A stretch of 64,000 nt of DNA from Polytrichum commune (Eukaryota > Streptophyta > Polytrichopsida > Polytrichales > Polytrichaceae). The position numbers and the translations under genes are program-made. This document shows positions 32,631 to 44,599 of this stretch, one piece after another; positions within the stretch are counted from its first letter, which is position 1; each line of letters begins with the position of its first letter. The notes below the pieces were generated by a model, which was not told where the DNA came from, did no database searches, and was given only the letters and a program-made list of their open reading frames with translations. The stretch covers positions 55,390,758-55,454,757 of the forward strand of contig OX485805.1 in the NCBI GenBank assembly GCA_950295325.1, given 5' to 3'.

Positions 32631-32981
32631 ATTATTTACATTTCAAAAATGCCAAAGCTTCAAGCCTTAAGTTTTCACCTTTTTTCCTAGCATGTTGGAT
32701 GTCAAGGCCACTTTCACTTTACATTAAGCTTAAGGACCCATTGATTGTAGAACTAGATATTTATTTCCCATGGTATGGCCACTGAATGGTTTCAAAGGAC
32801 CTTAGATTTTCATGGTCACAACTCTTAGTCCTTGTGTAAAGCAGTCATAACCTTTTCAAAACTGAACGATTTGTCCAATTGCTCCAAGTTACCTGACAAC
32901 CAAAAAATTGAAGCTAATAAAAGGCAAAGCACTACAAGGAATCGTGATCACATCAATATGTAGTCCGGACCTCCATTTGGC
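32631..32981. other. Intergenic, no gene recognised
   Basis: AT-rich. A segment near 32690-32840 ('actttcactttacattaagct', 'catggtcacaactcttagtc') resembles 44815-44960 in the same orientation, a further low-copy repeat. Confidence 0.4.
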
Positions 32982-33227
32982 GAGAGGAATTTTCACACAT
33001 GAGTGTACTTGAGTACTTCTCGTTCATTCCACATAAAACCTTGACCCCCTACATGTTTGTGGTTGATTCATCTCAACTGACTTGGACTAAGCTCATTTAG
33101 GGTCTTGGAAGTTGAAATAGGTGTCAAAACAACTGAACAAATTAACCTTTGGACTATATGCTCTTTTAAAGATTTTATGTTGGATGAATAAGAAGTGTAC
33201 AGTTGTATGCAATATTAATTTCCTCTT
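32982..33227. mobile_element. Mutator-like MITE, family D, copy 2
   Basis: Ends GAGAGGAATTTTCAC and the complement of AAGAGGAAATTAATATTGC. The core 'gattcatctcaactgacttgg' and 'aggtgtcaaaacaactgaac' matches copy 1. The flanking 9-mers are similar but not identical, so the insertion is older. Confidence 0.7.
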
Positions 33228-33655
33228 GTGGCCAATGGCATAGGATCACATATACAAATTGAATTAAGTGGCTTTGCAACATTTTCACTAGCTAGCAATA
33301 TGAAATGATAATAGGTGATGTCACTACACATAGGTAACCCATGAGCTTGGATTCATTACTTAGTAAAAAAAAATTATGATGCATTGTGGGGTGGATTTTA
33401 TTTATTTATTAAAAAAAATTGACACAAATGAAGGAACTTCATTGCAAAGAAAGAACCCCAAATAACCAGCGAAATTGACTAACCTGCAAAAGTGACTGGA
33501 ATCTCAAAAGAGTCTTGTGGGTTCACAAAGTCATTTGCATGTCTTGATTTCCCCTCAGGTTGCGTTGGTTCTCCTGAGGTGGTTGTTTTTGGTTCAATGC
33601 GTTGGTTCAATTTGTGCCCCAAAAAAAATCATTTGCATGTAAAATCACACTTGGA
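33228..33655. other. Intergenic, nothing recognised
   Basis: AT-rich spacer with short ORFs only. Confidence 0.4.
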
Positions 33656-33659
33656 CCAA

Positions 33660-34010
33660 TATAATAAGGTAGATGTTCCTAATTCCAACATAGCAATAAT
33701 TTAGGTATTTGTATTTTAGTGGTATGTGGTTACTTGTGGATTTAAGAATGGACACCAAAGAAAAAGACATGTGTTTAACTCAGACAGACTTCGTATGCTA
33801 TTTATTCTAGGCTCAACAATCAACATAGTCAAGGAACCTATATAACTATTTAATGAGCACAAGAATATTCTCTTTTATCATGAATAAGATATTCTTATGA
33901 GCTCTAAAAAATTGGAAGCAAATGGTTACAAACACAATTTGAAGCTGCTAATCATGCACACTAAGGTCGATGTATTCATAGTCAACCAAGTCCATCTAAG
34001 TACTCACTAA
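33660..34010 (-). repeat. Dispersed repeat family C, copy on the minus strand
   Basis: Collinear with 60735-61130: 'tttagtggtatgtggtta.ttgtgg', 'caaaga.aaagacatgtgttt', 'ctaggctcaa.agtcaacat', 'gaataagatattctta' and 'gctaatcat'. Relative to 17940-18295 it is the reverse complement. Confidence 0.6.
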
Positions 34011-34767
34011 GGTACTTAGATGTGAATGCCAACGTGGATAAGATCTAAAAAATTTAGGCAAACGGAATTATGGTTTATGTGGTGGCGGCTTGTGATTGAT
34101 TATCCTCATAAGAGTTTCCAATGTTGTCATAGCCAAGAATTAGCATTTAGATGAGCGGTTGTGGGTTAACTTGTAAAGTGACTATGTGTTCCCTTAATCT
34201 ATACCACTTCATATTTTATAACAATTTATATATTCATGGAAAAATATATTATAAATTTTGCATTCTCCTAAGAATTTGTTTCTCTTCGCAAGGAAAATAA
34301 TCCTCAACTATTACTCCTCCTAAACACTTGCAAACTCTCATTATCGGTTATAGATGACTCAACCTTATTTGTGTGTTTCTTATCTTCCTGGAAGTTGGTG
34401 CGCAGAGTGAAGTATCCAAATCAGGCGCCTCTACCTTACACTATATGAAAGTTATGTGACATGAGGCTATTTGAAACTCAAAATTCATTAATTCCACTTG
34501 GGTTATGGTCCATGGAGCTGCCAAAAATTGTTAAGTAATTGCAATTTGTAGATTCAATGTTTCCATTTTAGGAGATACTTCATCTTCAAAGAAGTTCAAT
34601 TCATAACACTGGAATGTTCTATTCATCAAAGTTTCAACACTTGAGATAGTCTAGCTTTTTGAAGGCGGAAAAAATAAATAAAAAATAAAAATTCAAGTTC
34701 CATTAGTTGAAACACTAAGTGTTGATTTTGCATAGAATGTTGCAGAATCTAATCAGGTTGAAGTCCA
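34011..34767. other. Intergenic, nothing recognised
   Basis: AT-rich. 34380-34470 partly resembles the end of family C ('gaagttggtgcgcagagtgaagtatccaaa'). Confidence 0.4.
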
Positions 34768-35173
34768 ATGGGAAGGGAGAGAGGGCATTAGCGCATTTGA
34801 GCGTACCTCTCATCCATCCAACATAAAAAAAAACTTGACCCATGCCTATAGGTTTATGGCCAGTTCATCTCAAATGATTTGGACTAGCCTACACTCTAAA
34901 CTTTGTCATATCACGTTTGTGGCAACCAAAGTGCGCATGGTATTAAGGAATTATGTAGTGTTAACATGCGTGCGTGATAACAGAGAATTAGTGTAGCATG
35001 TGACATTATGTAATAACACAAAGTCAACATTACAATAATGACAATAATTATAATGATGACAACGTGATGTGTGCGAGCGTGTGGTTTCAATTCCTTGGTG
35101 GTTTGCTTTAATGTCAGGTCCTATGATTTATGGGAGGGAAACATGATAACAAGGAGTGAGACTTAAATTGAGA

Positions 35174-35357
35174 ATATCCGTTCCTGGTCCGAGATGACCT
35201 TAAACTACCGGATGATGGTGGAGAGATACCCACATCTCAAGGAAGAGGTTGGCGGTTCGAATCCCGGCTGTGAAATCTCCTCTCTACTTGACGGAAAACT
35301 TGCCAGGTGGTGAACTGCCTCCTGTGCTTTGTCGCTAGCCTGTCAGCCTTCTATCTC

Positions 35358-35401
<44 letters not shown>

Positions 35402-35404
35402 TCC
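35174..35404. repeat. 11-bp target duplications of the SINE
   Basis: ATATCCGTTCC at 35174-35184 and 35394-35404. The paralogous family A copy at 15170-15205 has a single 'acgtccgttcc' followed directly by 'ctagggtttc', the empty-site arrangement. Confidence 0.9.
35185..35393 (+). mobile_element. tRNA-related SINE
   Basis: 209 bp. Contains a perfect polymerase III B-box (GGTTCGAATCC, about 35255-35265) followed by 'cggctgtg'. The A-box is weak or diverged. The tail is an A-rich stretch leading into a TA microsatellite (about 35370-35393). The 11-bp duplication on both sides shows retroposition. It has no clover-leaf, so it is not a functional tRNA. Confidence 0.85.
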
Positions 35405-35628
35405 CTAGGATTTTGGGATATAAGAGAAGGATTGACATCAAGGAGGTTGATATGATGGAGTCTAGAGTGTAATATAGGTCCTTTGAAGCTAATATGGTGT
35501 CAAGTAAACTAATAAATAGTAACATCCAAGTTGCATATTATTTAAAGTCTTTTAAGTTGGACGAATGAGAGATACGCTCATATGTGAAGATTCCCTCTCT
35601 CTGATGGGAAGAGATGATACATGATAGC

Positions 35629-35858
35629 CAATGTATGGGGATATTTTTGAGTATAATTGGTCAAAATCCTAATGTTTCCAAGTCCAACCAATGACATGTT
35701 GTGATCTTCTGGTTTTTCTTTATTAATTGAGATATAATTTTTTCATAGATTCCTCTAGAATGATGGGTAATTTTCTTGAAGTCTTGAACTTCAACTAGTT
35801 AATCCTCACACTCAACCCAATTCATCTCCCACTAATGGTCGGTTCTCCCCGTTAATTG
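35629..35858 (+). mobile_element. hAT-type MITE, CAGTG family, old copy
   Basis: 230 bp from CAATGTATGGGGATATTTTT to GGTTCTCCCCGTTAATTG. Conserved interior 'tttccaagtccaacca', 'agattcctctagaatgat' and 'cttgaagtcttgaacttcaa'. Flanking octamers atgatagc and atgggatc match at 5 of 8. It lies 18 bases beyond the nested cluster. Confidence 0.8.
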
Positions 35859-38800
35859 ATGGGATCCTCAAAAGCCTTCAAACTAATTTTAAGGATCCAT
35901 GTAAAATGAAAGAAGGCTCTCCCCTCGGTTTTATAACCAAGCTCAGTAACCCATATTAAGTTGATGCATGAGCTCAATATGTCCAATGTTGAATTGTTTC
36001 TCATTCATGCAAAACCCTAGGTCCGTGTCATCTCTTGGTTAGAAAATAATGATCATTGACCAAACACTCAAAAGATGGGATCATTTTGAGCCATTGGCCA
36101 TCCTATATCTTGAAATTGCTATATAATGTCATTTGTAGAGTTGGAAATTACGACAATGCAGGGTTACCTTTCAAGGTTTCCACATGACTCACCTTCATGT
36201 CACCAAATGGGGTAGGGGGTTGAAGAAAGTCCCTACATGGAGAATTTTGACTAATGAAAAAACTTCCCGTTAGTTCCTCTCGGTCAACTTTTGGATCAAT
36301 CTCCTCGGTCAACTTCCGACCAACATGCTCTTGTATTCAATCTTTAAATAATTAAAAAACCAATATGCATACTTGAATCGGATTATTAAATGTCATTCCT
36401 ACACAACATAGTCAGTTCATATCTTCAATTGCGTGGGCTACGGACTCTTAGGAGTATAATCATAGCACCTTGTAAATTTTTACACTCCACATTATAGTGT
36501 CAACCTGATGATGTAGGGAGACCCTTACTATGATGAGTGGTGGTACGTAGTCCATTATAATTTACGTAATGGATCACCAAAAAGTCAACTATCACATGTA
36601 TTATGGCAACTATGATTACCTTCAATAAATTTGGAATGATTCCGTATTTGTATATAAATTGAATGACCAATGCAATTACAAAACCATATGTGCAGCAATA
36701 TGTTTACTTTCCTATACTGTTTTGATTTTGATATCACAATTTCCATTGGACGCAAAAAAAAATCCTTTGTTGTCCCACTGCAAAGTGACGAGAAAACGAA
36801 ATAAGGTAATGGGGGTGCAACAATGTTTGTCCATGTCCAATCCTCTTAAAACACGTAACCCATCATCAAAAGATGACAATAGTTGCGAGATGAAAAACAT
36901 CTTACTCTCGAATACTGAGCAATCGTGGTTTTATTCGTCTATCCATTTGACCACTTTCATGCAACATTGACATTGACGGGTGTGCCCTTGCATTTGGGAC
37001 ATGGATAAGCATGTCGGAAGCTCCATAATGGTCTACATATGGGAAGAAGGTAATTATAGCTCTATGTTGTGGATTTATGAAGAATGAGCCAAGTCGGTAT
37101 TTGGTCGTACGCCACACCCAACAAATTTATCCAAAACACTTTCAAATCCATAGAAAGCCTATGGATTGCATCCAAAAGACTCATCATTAGTGCCCACTTG
37201 ATGGGCACCCGTTAGCTCCTACGTGGCTACACATTGGCAACGCCCAAGGCATGTTTGTATGAATTTTGGCCGCCAACTCATGCACCTATCCAATTTGAGC
37301 CACTCGTGACCGTCCATAGTCAAAGACAAAGACCACCACCAACTATCTAATCCTCTTTTTTTCTTTTTGGTAATTAACATCTTTTTTAACTTTTATGTTA
37401 ATTATCAAGTCATCATTGACTAGCGAGTAGAATAGACCTAGATGGATATATATGGTGCTACACAAACGATTGTAAATGATATTTTGACACCGATGGTTGC
37501 ATTCAAGAACCTCTTGTTGGTGGAGAAGGTTGAGACACATTGAAGGCCTATGGAGAAGGAGCCAATGAGCAATGGGCACAAAGTGGATATGAAGTCTACA
37601 ATGGATTCCTACATCAAACCCAATGGATAATGTCTTTTATTCTCCTAGTACGCAATTTGGTTCAATTTCGACGTAAGTATTTGTGAGGGGCCACATGCAA
37701 AATCCGAGCGACCATGTCCAAAGTCCCCACAAGCTTGGTAAACCCTCGATATACCATTCTTTATCATGTGGATGGACCCCATGCGTTCGGATGCCATTGA
37801 AAGAAGATTTATTCGAGGGGCCCAACCCCGGATATTGCTTTACACTACAACACTTGAGTACAAGCGCCCGCCCTAAAACGATCATCATGGAACTTGTCTT
37901 GGAAGGGTCATTGGCAACCAGGTATTGGGCTCTCAAAAAACTCTTCGGTGATAGACCCCAAGTTGGCTACCATGTGAGGTGCCCCCCCTAATCCTAGGTT
38001 GTTGCGACAAAAACCGTTTCTAGAAATGTTGTGAACCACACATATTAGTGTGTGTTATATGCAATGCAAAACAAAACAAAACAAAAAAAAACCCCTAAGA
38101 AATATACAAACAACCGCCTTGACTCTAGTTCTCGTCTAGTTTGAAAAAAAAGAAGGATTCGTACAATGAGTAGGGAATCTCTCGATCTTGTGGGTAGGAG
38201 TTACGTGCCAATGTCCAAGCAAGGAAAAACATTCGACCCGAAAGGACTTGGTGACCACAAACTAGCTTAGCTCTCCCAATTTGGTTCCAATTGAGGCTCC
38301 GTGGGCTTGCCAAGGGGCCGAGTGTCCGCCTCTTGGTGCAAAGAATCAAGTGTGTGGCGCACAATGACGAAGGCGGGAAATTTCCATTACACCCCTATTG
38401 TACACCTCACATACAATTTGGGCCACAAAAATTCCATATGTATAGATATTGAACGAGAAAATGAGCTAGATCCCAATACCGTAGTGCCTTGTTACCATTC
38501 TAGGCACTTTGTTCACCAAAAATAAATTCATTTCCATGCACATCAACTTGTCCACATTTTCCAACTAATGATTGCATGACACGTGGCATGCCTAGTCAAG
38601 CAACTTGCTATCTTGTGCTGAAAACTGATAAGGTATTAGAACTTATTGGTGATTTTTGTTGAACTATGCCGCGGCATGTGACAATTTCATACTTACATAT
38701 TTATGTCCATATAGCAATTATCTACCTTCATTGCATGCGCGTATCGTCTGAAGATATGGCCAAGGCTTGACACTCGACTCTTTGAGATGGGCCCCAACAA

Positions 38801-39424
38801 CATTACCAAGGTAAAAGGGGGTTCGATAAAACTTGACCCCCATAAGTTGTGGTAGATTTATCAAAGGCACTCCCATTTGACTAAGTCCAGGCGTTTGGTG
38901 CTAATTTTGGGTTCAAATCATCTTTGAAATAAGTTTGATTGTGTTTTCACCATGGGTAATGTTGGTGGTGGGGGGGACAACTCAAAGAGGTAGGTCTCTA
39001 GCCTTGGCCATCATAGATATACACACCAATCATTCTTTGAACAAAAACAAAAGTCCCTTACTAGGTTAAACATGCATGTGTTTGCTTTAAATTGCACATT
39101 TGATTGACATATGTCATCTAGCTGGATGTTATTGATGTGGATTTGCAACGGACCGTAGAAACTTGTGGAAGGCGTTTCATTTGGGTTTGGTGGGTGGACG
39201 GGATTTACGGATAGAGAACAAGTTTTTGTCAAAAATGACAATGGCAATGAGATTGCGAGATCGATCGACAACTTTGTTGCCTCACACGGCACTTGAGCCA
39301 CTTCACGCATCTTCCCACAAAGGACAACACATTTAAAGCCGAAATCCAAGTGCTATGCCACCAAGGCTTACTCAAGAAGAAGACATAGGTGAAATAATTG
39401 TACTTGCACCTATCCAACTTGTTG
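35859..39424. other. Intergenic, no gene recognised
   Basis: 3.5 kb with ORFs up to 112 codons on both strands, none with a domain. 38800-38950 partly resembles the family D core ('aaacttgaccccca', 'gactaagtccagg', 'gctaattttgggttcaaatca'). AAAAC repeats lie at about 38068-38095. Confidence 0.45.
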
Positions 39425-40090
39425 GGCTTCAAATATACGACTCTACCTTATATCCACGTGTGAAAGCACATGTTAGTCATTCGCATGAGCCTTCAACGGC
39501 CATCTCTCTCTCCGCTTACTCATCATAGTTGTCCTTCCAGCATTGCATAAATAACTAAATTAAAAATAACGCCCATATCTAAGTACCAGCATGAATATGA
39601 GTCCGTTGGCCTAATTTTGATCACAAGTATTGTGAATTCCAGCACTGCATATTAACGAAGATAGAGTTTGTATCTTACAACCCAAAGTGTAATTGAAATC
39701 TTCTTCTTGGTTTGTTATCCAAGGTTATCTTGATATTACATATGAGCGTATCTTACACCCACATGTGAAGGGTCTCTTAGTCACATTAACCCTGCAATTG
39801 ACATTGTGTTTTGCAACCTTAAGCTTACTCAACATAGTTGTCCAACTTCCAAAACTGTATAATAATAATATTGAAGTTCATTACAACCCAACGGGTAGCT
39901 GGAACTTTCTTTTTCTTATATCCAACCTGTGATGTTGGGCTTACATATGAGTGTATCTTACGTCCACATGTGAAGCGTCTCTTATTCACATCAACTCTTT
40001 AGCAAACATCGTCCCTCATAATCTTAGCTTACTCACCAAAGTTGTCCTTCCATCATTGCATAACAAGAATGCATAACAAGAATAGAGCTC
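39425..40090 (+). repeat. Three-unit tandem repeat, ~205-bp period
   Basis: Units start near 39432, 39740 and 39945 with 'catatgag.gtatcttac.tccacatgtgaag.gtctctta.tcaca'. They continue with 'cttactca.cawagttgtcc', 'tgcataa' and 'ttcattacaaccca'. The first unit is longer and more diverged. Non-coding. Confidence 0.7.
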
Positions 40091-40539
40091 ATTACATCCA
40101 AGAGATTTTTTATTTTTTTATTTTTTATAAAATTGTTTCTCTTCCCTCCATGCGGACCACGCAACGTGTGAGAACGACAACCTTTAAGTGCACCATCCTT
40201 CATGCCAACTAATTTTACCACCTTAGATATTTGGATCTTAATTGAACACCTATGATTGCAAGGTACACGCCAAGTCTTGTAATTAATAACATACACCAAA
40301 AGAACGCATGCGTTACAATGACATTAGACTATGTGCTCAAAATATGGACACCATTCTTAGGTTCAATAGTCTATCTATCTATCTATCTACATGATTCTTT
40401 ATAGAAACAAAGAATCCTCACTCTCACCTCTTATAACTTTTACATCTCAACTATGATTCTCAAAACATGAAATGCCAAAATTCAGGGTTCACACTTGCTA
40501 AATACCTATAAATTACAATTTTCAATTTCCTCCAACAAA
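40091..40539. other. Intergenic, nothing recognised
   Basis: AT-rich, with a CTAT microsatellite at about 40371-40389. Confidence 0.4.
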
Positions 40540-40710
40540 CATGTTTCCACTAAAAGGATCACATACCATTGCCATTGGTTCTTTGTCACTATAAAGGTAG
40601 ACTTCAAATATTCAACTCTAAGACATCAATAGATTTGGATGTCTAAAGTATACCTTGTAGTGGCAAAGAACCATTGACAACAACCCGTAATCCTTGTAGT
40701 ATTTTTTGGG
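40540..40710. mobile_element. Small foldback element
   Basis: Inverted arms of about 60 bp, approximately 40550-40606 and 40650-40705, share 'aaggat.ac', 'caatggttctttg.cact' and 'aaggta.actt'. Loop about 45 bp. Ends and target duplication not defined. Confidence 0.65.
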
Positions 40711-41629
40711 TGGAGTTATAAGCACTCTAAATCAGGCCGCATATTGTGAGTCAATGCATTTGTTGGAGATTTCATTATCCAAGTACCCACTCCATGTGAA
40801 TTAAATTACACACAAAATTTGTGAGATCGACATAACATTATTCAGATCCATAATAATGTTATGATGGATTGACAATATTCCACGTAATATTCCTAGATAT
40901 TCCCATGTTCATATTGCATTTGGAAAATATTTTGTGAAAAGTTGTGAGTCCCACATAACATTGTTATGGGTATGAATAATGTTATGGAATTGTCTAATCC
41001 AAACAATAATTTTAATCAAATCCGTGACCTATAATAAATAAATGGCCATATTCTAAGTTGGTAAAAAGCACACGATTATAATGTCATTGTTGTGTCCAAT
41101 ACAATGATTCATCAATTAATAAAATAAATGAAGTTTTTGAAACACATGACGATGATCATCATCCACTTTGTGTTGTAACTTTTTCAAGACTTGGAGTTTG
41201 TCTTGACTCTCGCAAGATGTCCGATATACAAACATTCATGAACTAAATTGCATGCTTTGAAGGTGAGTGCACCTAAGTTATCATGAACCACGACCAATAA
41301 TGGATCCTAACTTATAAGTATATATCCAAGTCCAAAGTGTAAATGGCCAAAAGAAAACTATTGTGGATCATCTTTGATTTCTACTACAGCATTTCGGAAG
41401 ATTGCTCTTGATTATTAAAATAAAAACCTCAACTTTCACGTCTCACATTTTGAATTTGTTAATGGGCCATGTAATTTTTTTTTTCCTTTTAAATTCTGAA
41501 ATGTGCATATGACGATGTTTTTAAAATGTCCATAATAAGTGCACTGATCTTAATTGCTAGATTCCTAGATATCTTATTCTTGGTTCAAAAAAATGTGGGA
41601 GGGGGGAGATAAGTCTAAGGTAAGCGGGT
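40711..41629. other. Intergenic, nothing recognised
   Basis: AT-rich. 40820-40990 and 45590-45670 share 'atattttgtg.aa.attgt', 'cataacattgttatg' and 'gaataat.ttatg', a short dispersed motif. Confidence 0.4.
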
Positions 41630-41890
41630 TTTGTGTGTGATTAGATGTGGATGTGAGAATGGATACCAAAAGAAAATATACTTAAAAGATAACGGATCAC
41701 ATGTACCAAAAAATGTTAATTATTCTCAGCTCAATAGTCAACATAATTGAGAAGAGAGCGAGACCTACACATGACCATTAAATGTCTACACAAATCTTCA
41801 CTTTGATATCGTACATGATATTCAAATGAGCTAAAAAATTATGAGAAAAATGACTACATATACAATTCATAATATTACTAAGCATGCCCC
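41630..41890 (-). repeat. Dispersed repeat family C, diverged copy
   Basis: Shares with 60735-61130 'gtgattagatgtgga', 'ggataccaaa.gaaaa', 'attctcagctcaatagtcaacata', 'aatcttcactttgata' and 'gagctaaaaaattatgag'. Confidence 0.55.
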
Positions 41891-42334
41891 CTTTGTATCC
41901 TTCTCAAAGGGGAAGGGGAAGGGGTAGGCCATAGGCTTACATTGCCCGAGATTCCTAGTGTAAGGTACCTAGCCTCAATGGTAACCTGCCCACCAGGTCA
42001 ACAACCCCACGTGGGTCCCGTAAGCAACATGATAGCAATACCTCAATATACAAGGCAAGCCTAAGCCTAGAGGTTCCAAATAATAAAATCCCAAAAACTC
42101 TTGCATGACAATTCATTGTGGCAGAATGAACATTTTTTTAGCTTGAGTGTTGTTCATGTTATAAGGGAGCCCCAAAATAAATGGGGCATTCTACCGAAAA
42201 TTTCCTAGCCCCATAGTGCAAGAGCATGTTGTTGAGTAATGTTATGTTTGGAATCAAGAGTTTTGCAACATGTGAGAAGTGGGTAGAAAGCCTTAAGTGA
42301 CCAATTAACACTCGCTACCTTCATAACATTACAT
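41891..42334. other. Intergenic, nothing recognised
   Basis: Slightly more GC-rich at 41900-42060 ('cctgcccaccaggtcaacaa'); no gene recognised. Confidence 0.4.
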
Positions 42335-42460
42335 AACTCCTTGATTGTTTTCCATCGGACCAAGTATCACATGAGCATAATTTTCTTTTAATTATGGGAT
42401 TCCCAATTTGCGGGGAGCAACGTAGGCTTTTGACAAGTAGTTGCAGAACATTACTCACTT
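42335..42460 (+). repeat. Dispersed repeat family H, copy 1
   Basis: Resembles 55040-55170 in the same orientation: 'ggaccaagt', 'gagcataattttctttaatt', 'atggggagca', 'gacaagtagtt' and 'cattatt'. Diverged; ends unknown. Confidence 0.45.
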
Positions 42461-43979
42461 GATGAGTTGTATTCATGGGTCCCACAATAGATTCAAAAGT
42501 TAAGATACTTGACATGCATCTTAATTCAAAAAATTATGAGAAATGTGAATACAAACACAATTTAGATTTATTAATCATCTCACACTATTTGTATGTTTTG
42601 TATCCTTTAAGAAGTGGATGTAGATAGAAAAAATGTCCATTTAAGACCTACTTACCTTAGTTTGAGGCTAGGCACCGGCCTATAAAAGACTCATTCCTTC
42701 GCTATAAAGAGTGTTATGAGTATTCCTCATATATGATCGGGACTTCTAGATATCAAAGGTAGGGAGGTGAGATCGTTCTCTTCATACAATTTCTCAACAA
42801 TTGTGTCGCAAATGATGGATTGTCCATGGATTAAAGATGACCACACGAACTTGATTTTGGCATCCGCCACTTGCGCATTGGGCTTGAACCACGCCATGAT
42901 TACCCTACCACAACATAAGTTTCTATCCACGTGGTCAACATGGACGAGACCACAACTACTACTTTGATTTCTTTTCCTTTTCTCTTTTTTTCTCCTTTTT
43001 CTTCTTTGTAAATTGTTGGCAATTTTTCACAATCTCAAAATCTAAGGAAGACACCGAGAAGTAACTTAACTCTTAAAAGGCTGGCCATGCCAGGGGGGGG
43101 GGGACCAACCTATACACTAGTTGGTTGTTGGTCCTCCACATATTATTAGATCTTACTTATGTGGTTTTGGGGATAGCTTTTCATGAGGGTGCAAAATTCA
43201 ACTTAGAAAAATAAATCCAAGAATGAGTTCCTGAACTTACAAAGTAGGTGCAGAATATGTAGGATGAAATCATTGTGCATCGAAGATCCGTCTTTTTGAC
43301 AAATCTTGAAGAAGTTCAGATTTTTTTAAGATTTTTTGAAGTTGAAGTAGGTCCTCCATACATGAATTCATCTTGATTTGAGACTCAACATTCCACTCTC
43401 CACCCCCCCCCCCCCCAATGGTCACGCCTCAAGGGAAGTGCCTAGAAGTGTTTTTGGCCTCTTTATTGGAAGGCGACATCTTCAAGTGGGCACATATAAT
43501 ATCCCGAGGGTGAACTTTGGCAAGTGGCATGACAATTACGTGAGTCATGGAGGAATTGTGAATGTGCAATCGTCATAGTTGAGGTGACATGTGTCCATTA
43601 TGGCCGCCTATTGCACACCCCCCCCCCCCCCCACACAAAACAAAATTACAATATGAAATAGTTATTCATGTTAACAAGGAAACATCAATAGGAATTGTAA
43701 GTCCTTAGATTATGACTTCCTATACATGTTTGTGCTCGTTGTTGCAGGTTGTATATATAAGTACACATAAAACTTTGAATTTGATGGGTTGAAATGCATG
43801 TCCGTGTTGGATTCCACTCTTCGTTGAGCCGTGCTAGATGTCATCTAAGGTCAGGGATAAGACCACGTGCCCTCAACTATTGGTCCTCACCAACTCGCCC
43901 TTGTGACTTTGAGATGACATAACCTCACCTAATTTTCTAAATGCTTGTGCTTCCCACATTGAATGCAACCTTTCAAAAG
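42461..43979. other. Intergenic with three G/C homopolymers
   Basis: Contains G11 (43093-43103), C14 (43403-43416) and C15 (43618-43632) within 540 bp. ORFs are short. No gene recognised. Confidence 0.45.
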
Positions 43980-44200
43980 GAGAGAGAAAGAGTGAATTAT
44001 ACCCGTGCATGAGCGTACTTCTCATTCATGCAACATAAAAGCCCCTATAGTATTTTGTAACCCGGATGTTACTATTTTGTAGTTGATTTGTCGTTGGAAA
44101 TGCTTTGAAGATCTTGAATTAGTCATTTGAGACAAATCGGCTATAAGCCTATAGAGGGTCGAGGTATGTTCATATGTGATAATTCCCTCTTCCTATTTAA
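43980..44200. mobile_element. Mutator-like MITE, family D, diverged copy
   Basis: Left end 'gagagaaagagtgaattata' with 'gagcgtacttctcattcatg'; right end the complement of 'aagagggaattatcacatat' with 'gaacatacctc'. The core is diverged and no clear duplication was found. Confidence 0.6.
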
Positions 44201-44373
44201 TGACCATTTTTCTATGTGTATTGATTGTAGAATTGTTTGCGTTGGCCACATTAAATAAATCAATTTGATAATTAATGTTGGTTTGGTATACACACATGGG
44301 GTGGTACCATGTACAAACTAACGTGAGTATAAAAAAGGGATTTTATTCAAGGAATTGTTGAATCGACCTGACA

Positions 44374-44573
44374 TTGGTTAAAACGACCACAGAGACATGT
44401 TGTGTGGTCACATGACCTATCACAATTTGAACAATTCTAGTTTATTTGGGCTGAAATGTAAGAAAGGGGAAGCAATGTTATGCCTTGTTCCTCTTCATGT
44501 GTGTGATGAAGAATCAAACTTAAATTGACAAGTCATGTGACTATGCAACACATCTATGTGGTCGATTTAGCAA
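44374..44573. mobile_element. Foldback element, 200 bp
   Basis: Inverted arms at 44374-44416 and 44532-44573 share 'aatcgaccaca' (or 'aaacgaccaca'), 'atgtgttg' and 'gtcacatgac'. A second weaker arm copy ('attgttgaatcgacc') precedes the left arm. Class unknown. Confidence 0.7.
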
Positions 44574-44599
44574 TCTCCTTTATTTGAAGGCACTAGCAT

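Larger units (their letters stand above)
34892..35469 (+). mobile_element. TA-flanked MITE, family A, copy 3 (middle shell)
   Basis: Flanked by TA (34890-34891 and 35470-35471). Terminal repeats CACTCTAAACTTTGTCATATC and the complement of CACTCTAGACTCCATCATATC. Total 578 bp; subtracting the SINE and one duplication gives 358 bp, close to the 354 bp of copy 1. Inserted into a family D MITE. Confidence 0.85.
34777..35602. mobile_element. Mutator-like MITE, family D, copy 3 (outer shell of a nest)
   Basis: Outer ends GGAGAGAGGGCATTAGCGC and the complement of CAGAGAGAGGGAATCTTCAC. Flanking 9-mers AATGGGAAG (34768-34776) and GATGGGAAG (35603-35611) match at 8 of 9. The D sequence is split: 34777-34891 and 35470-35602 join into a normal family D element once the family A element between them is removed. 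Confidence 0.82.

Noticed and set aside
35185-35393. Functional tRNA gene
   Set aside because: Only the B-box is good; there is no clover-leaf, and an 11-bp duplication plus TA tail mark it as a SINE.
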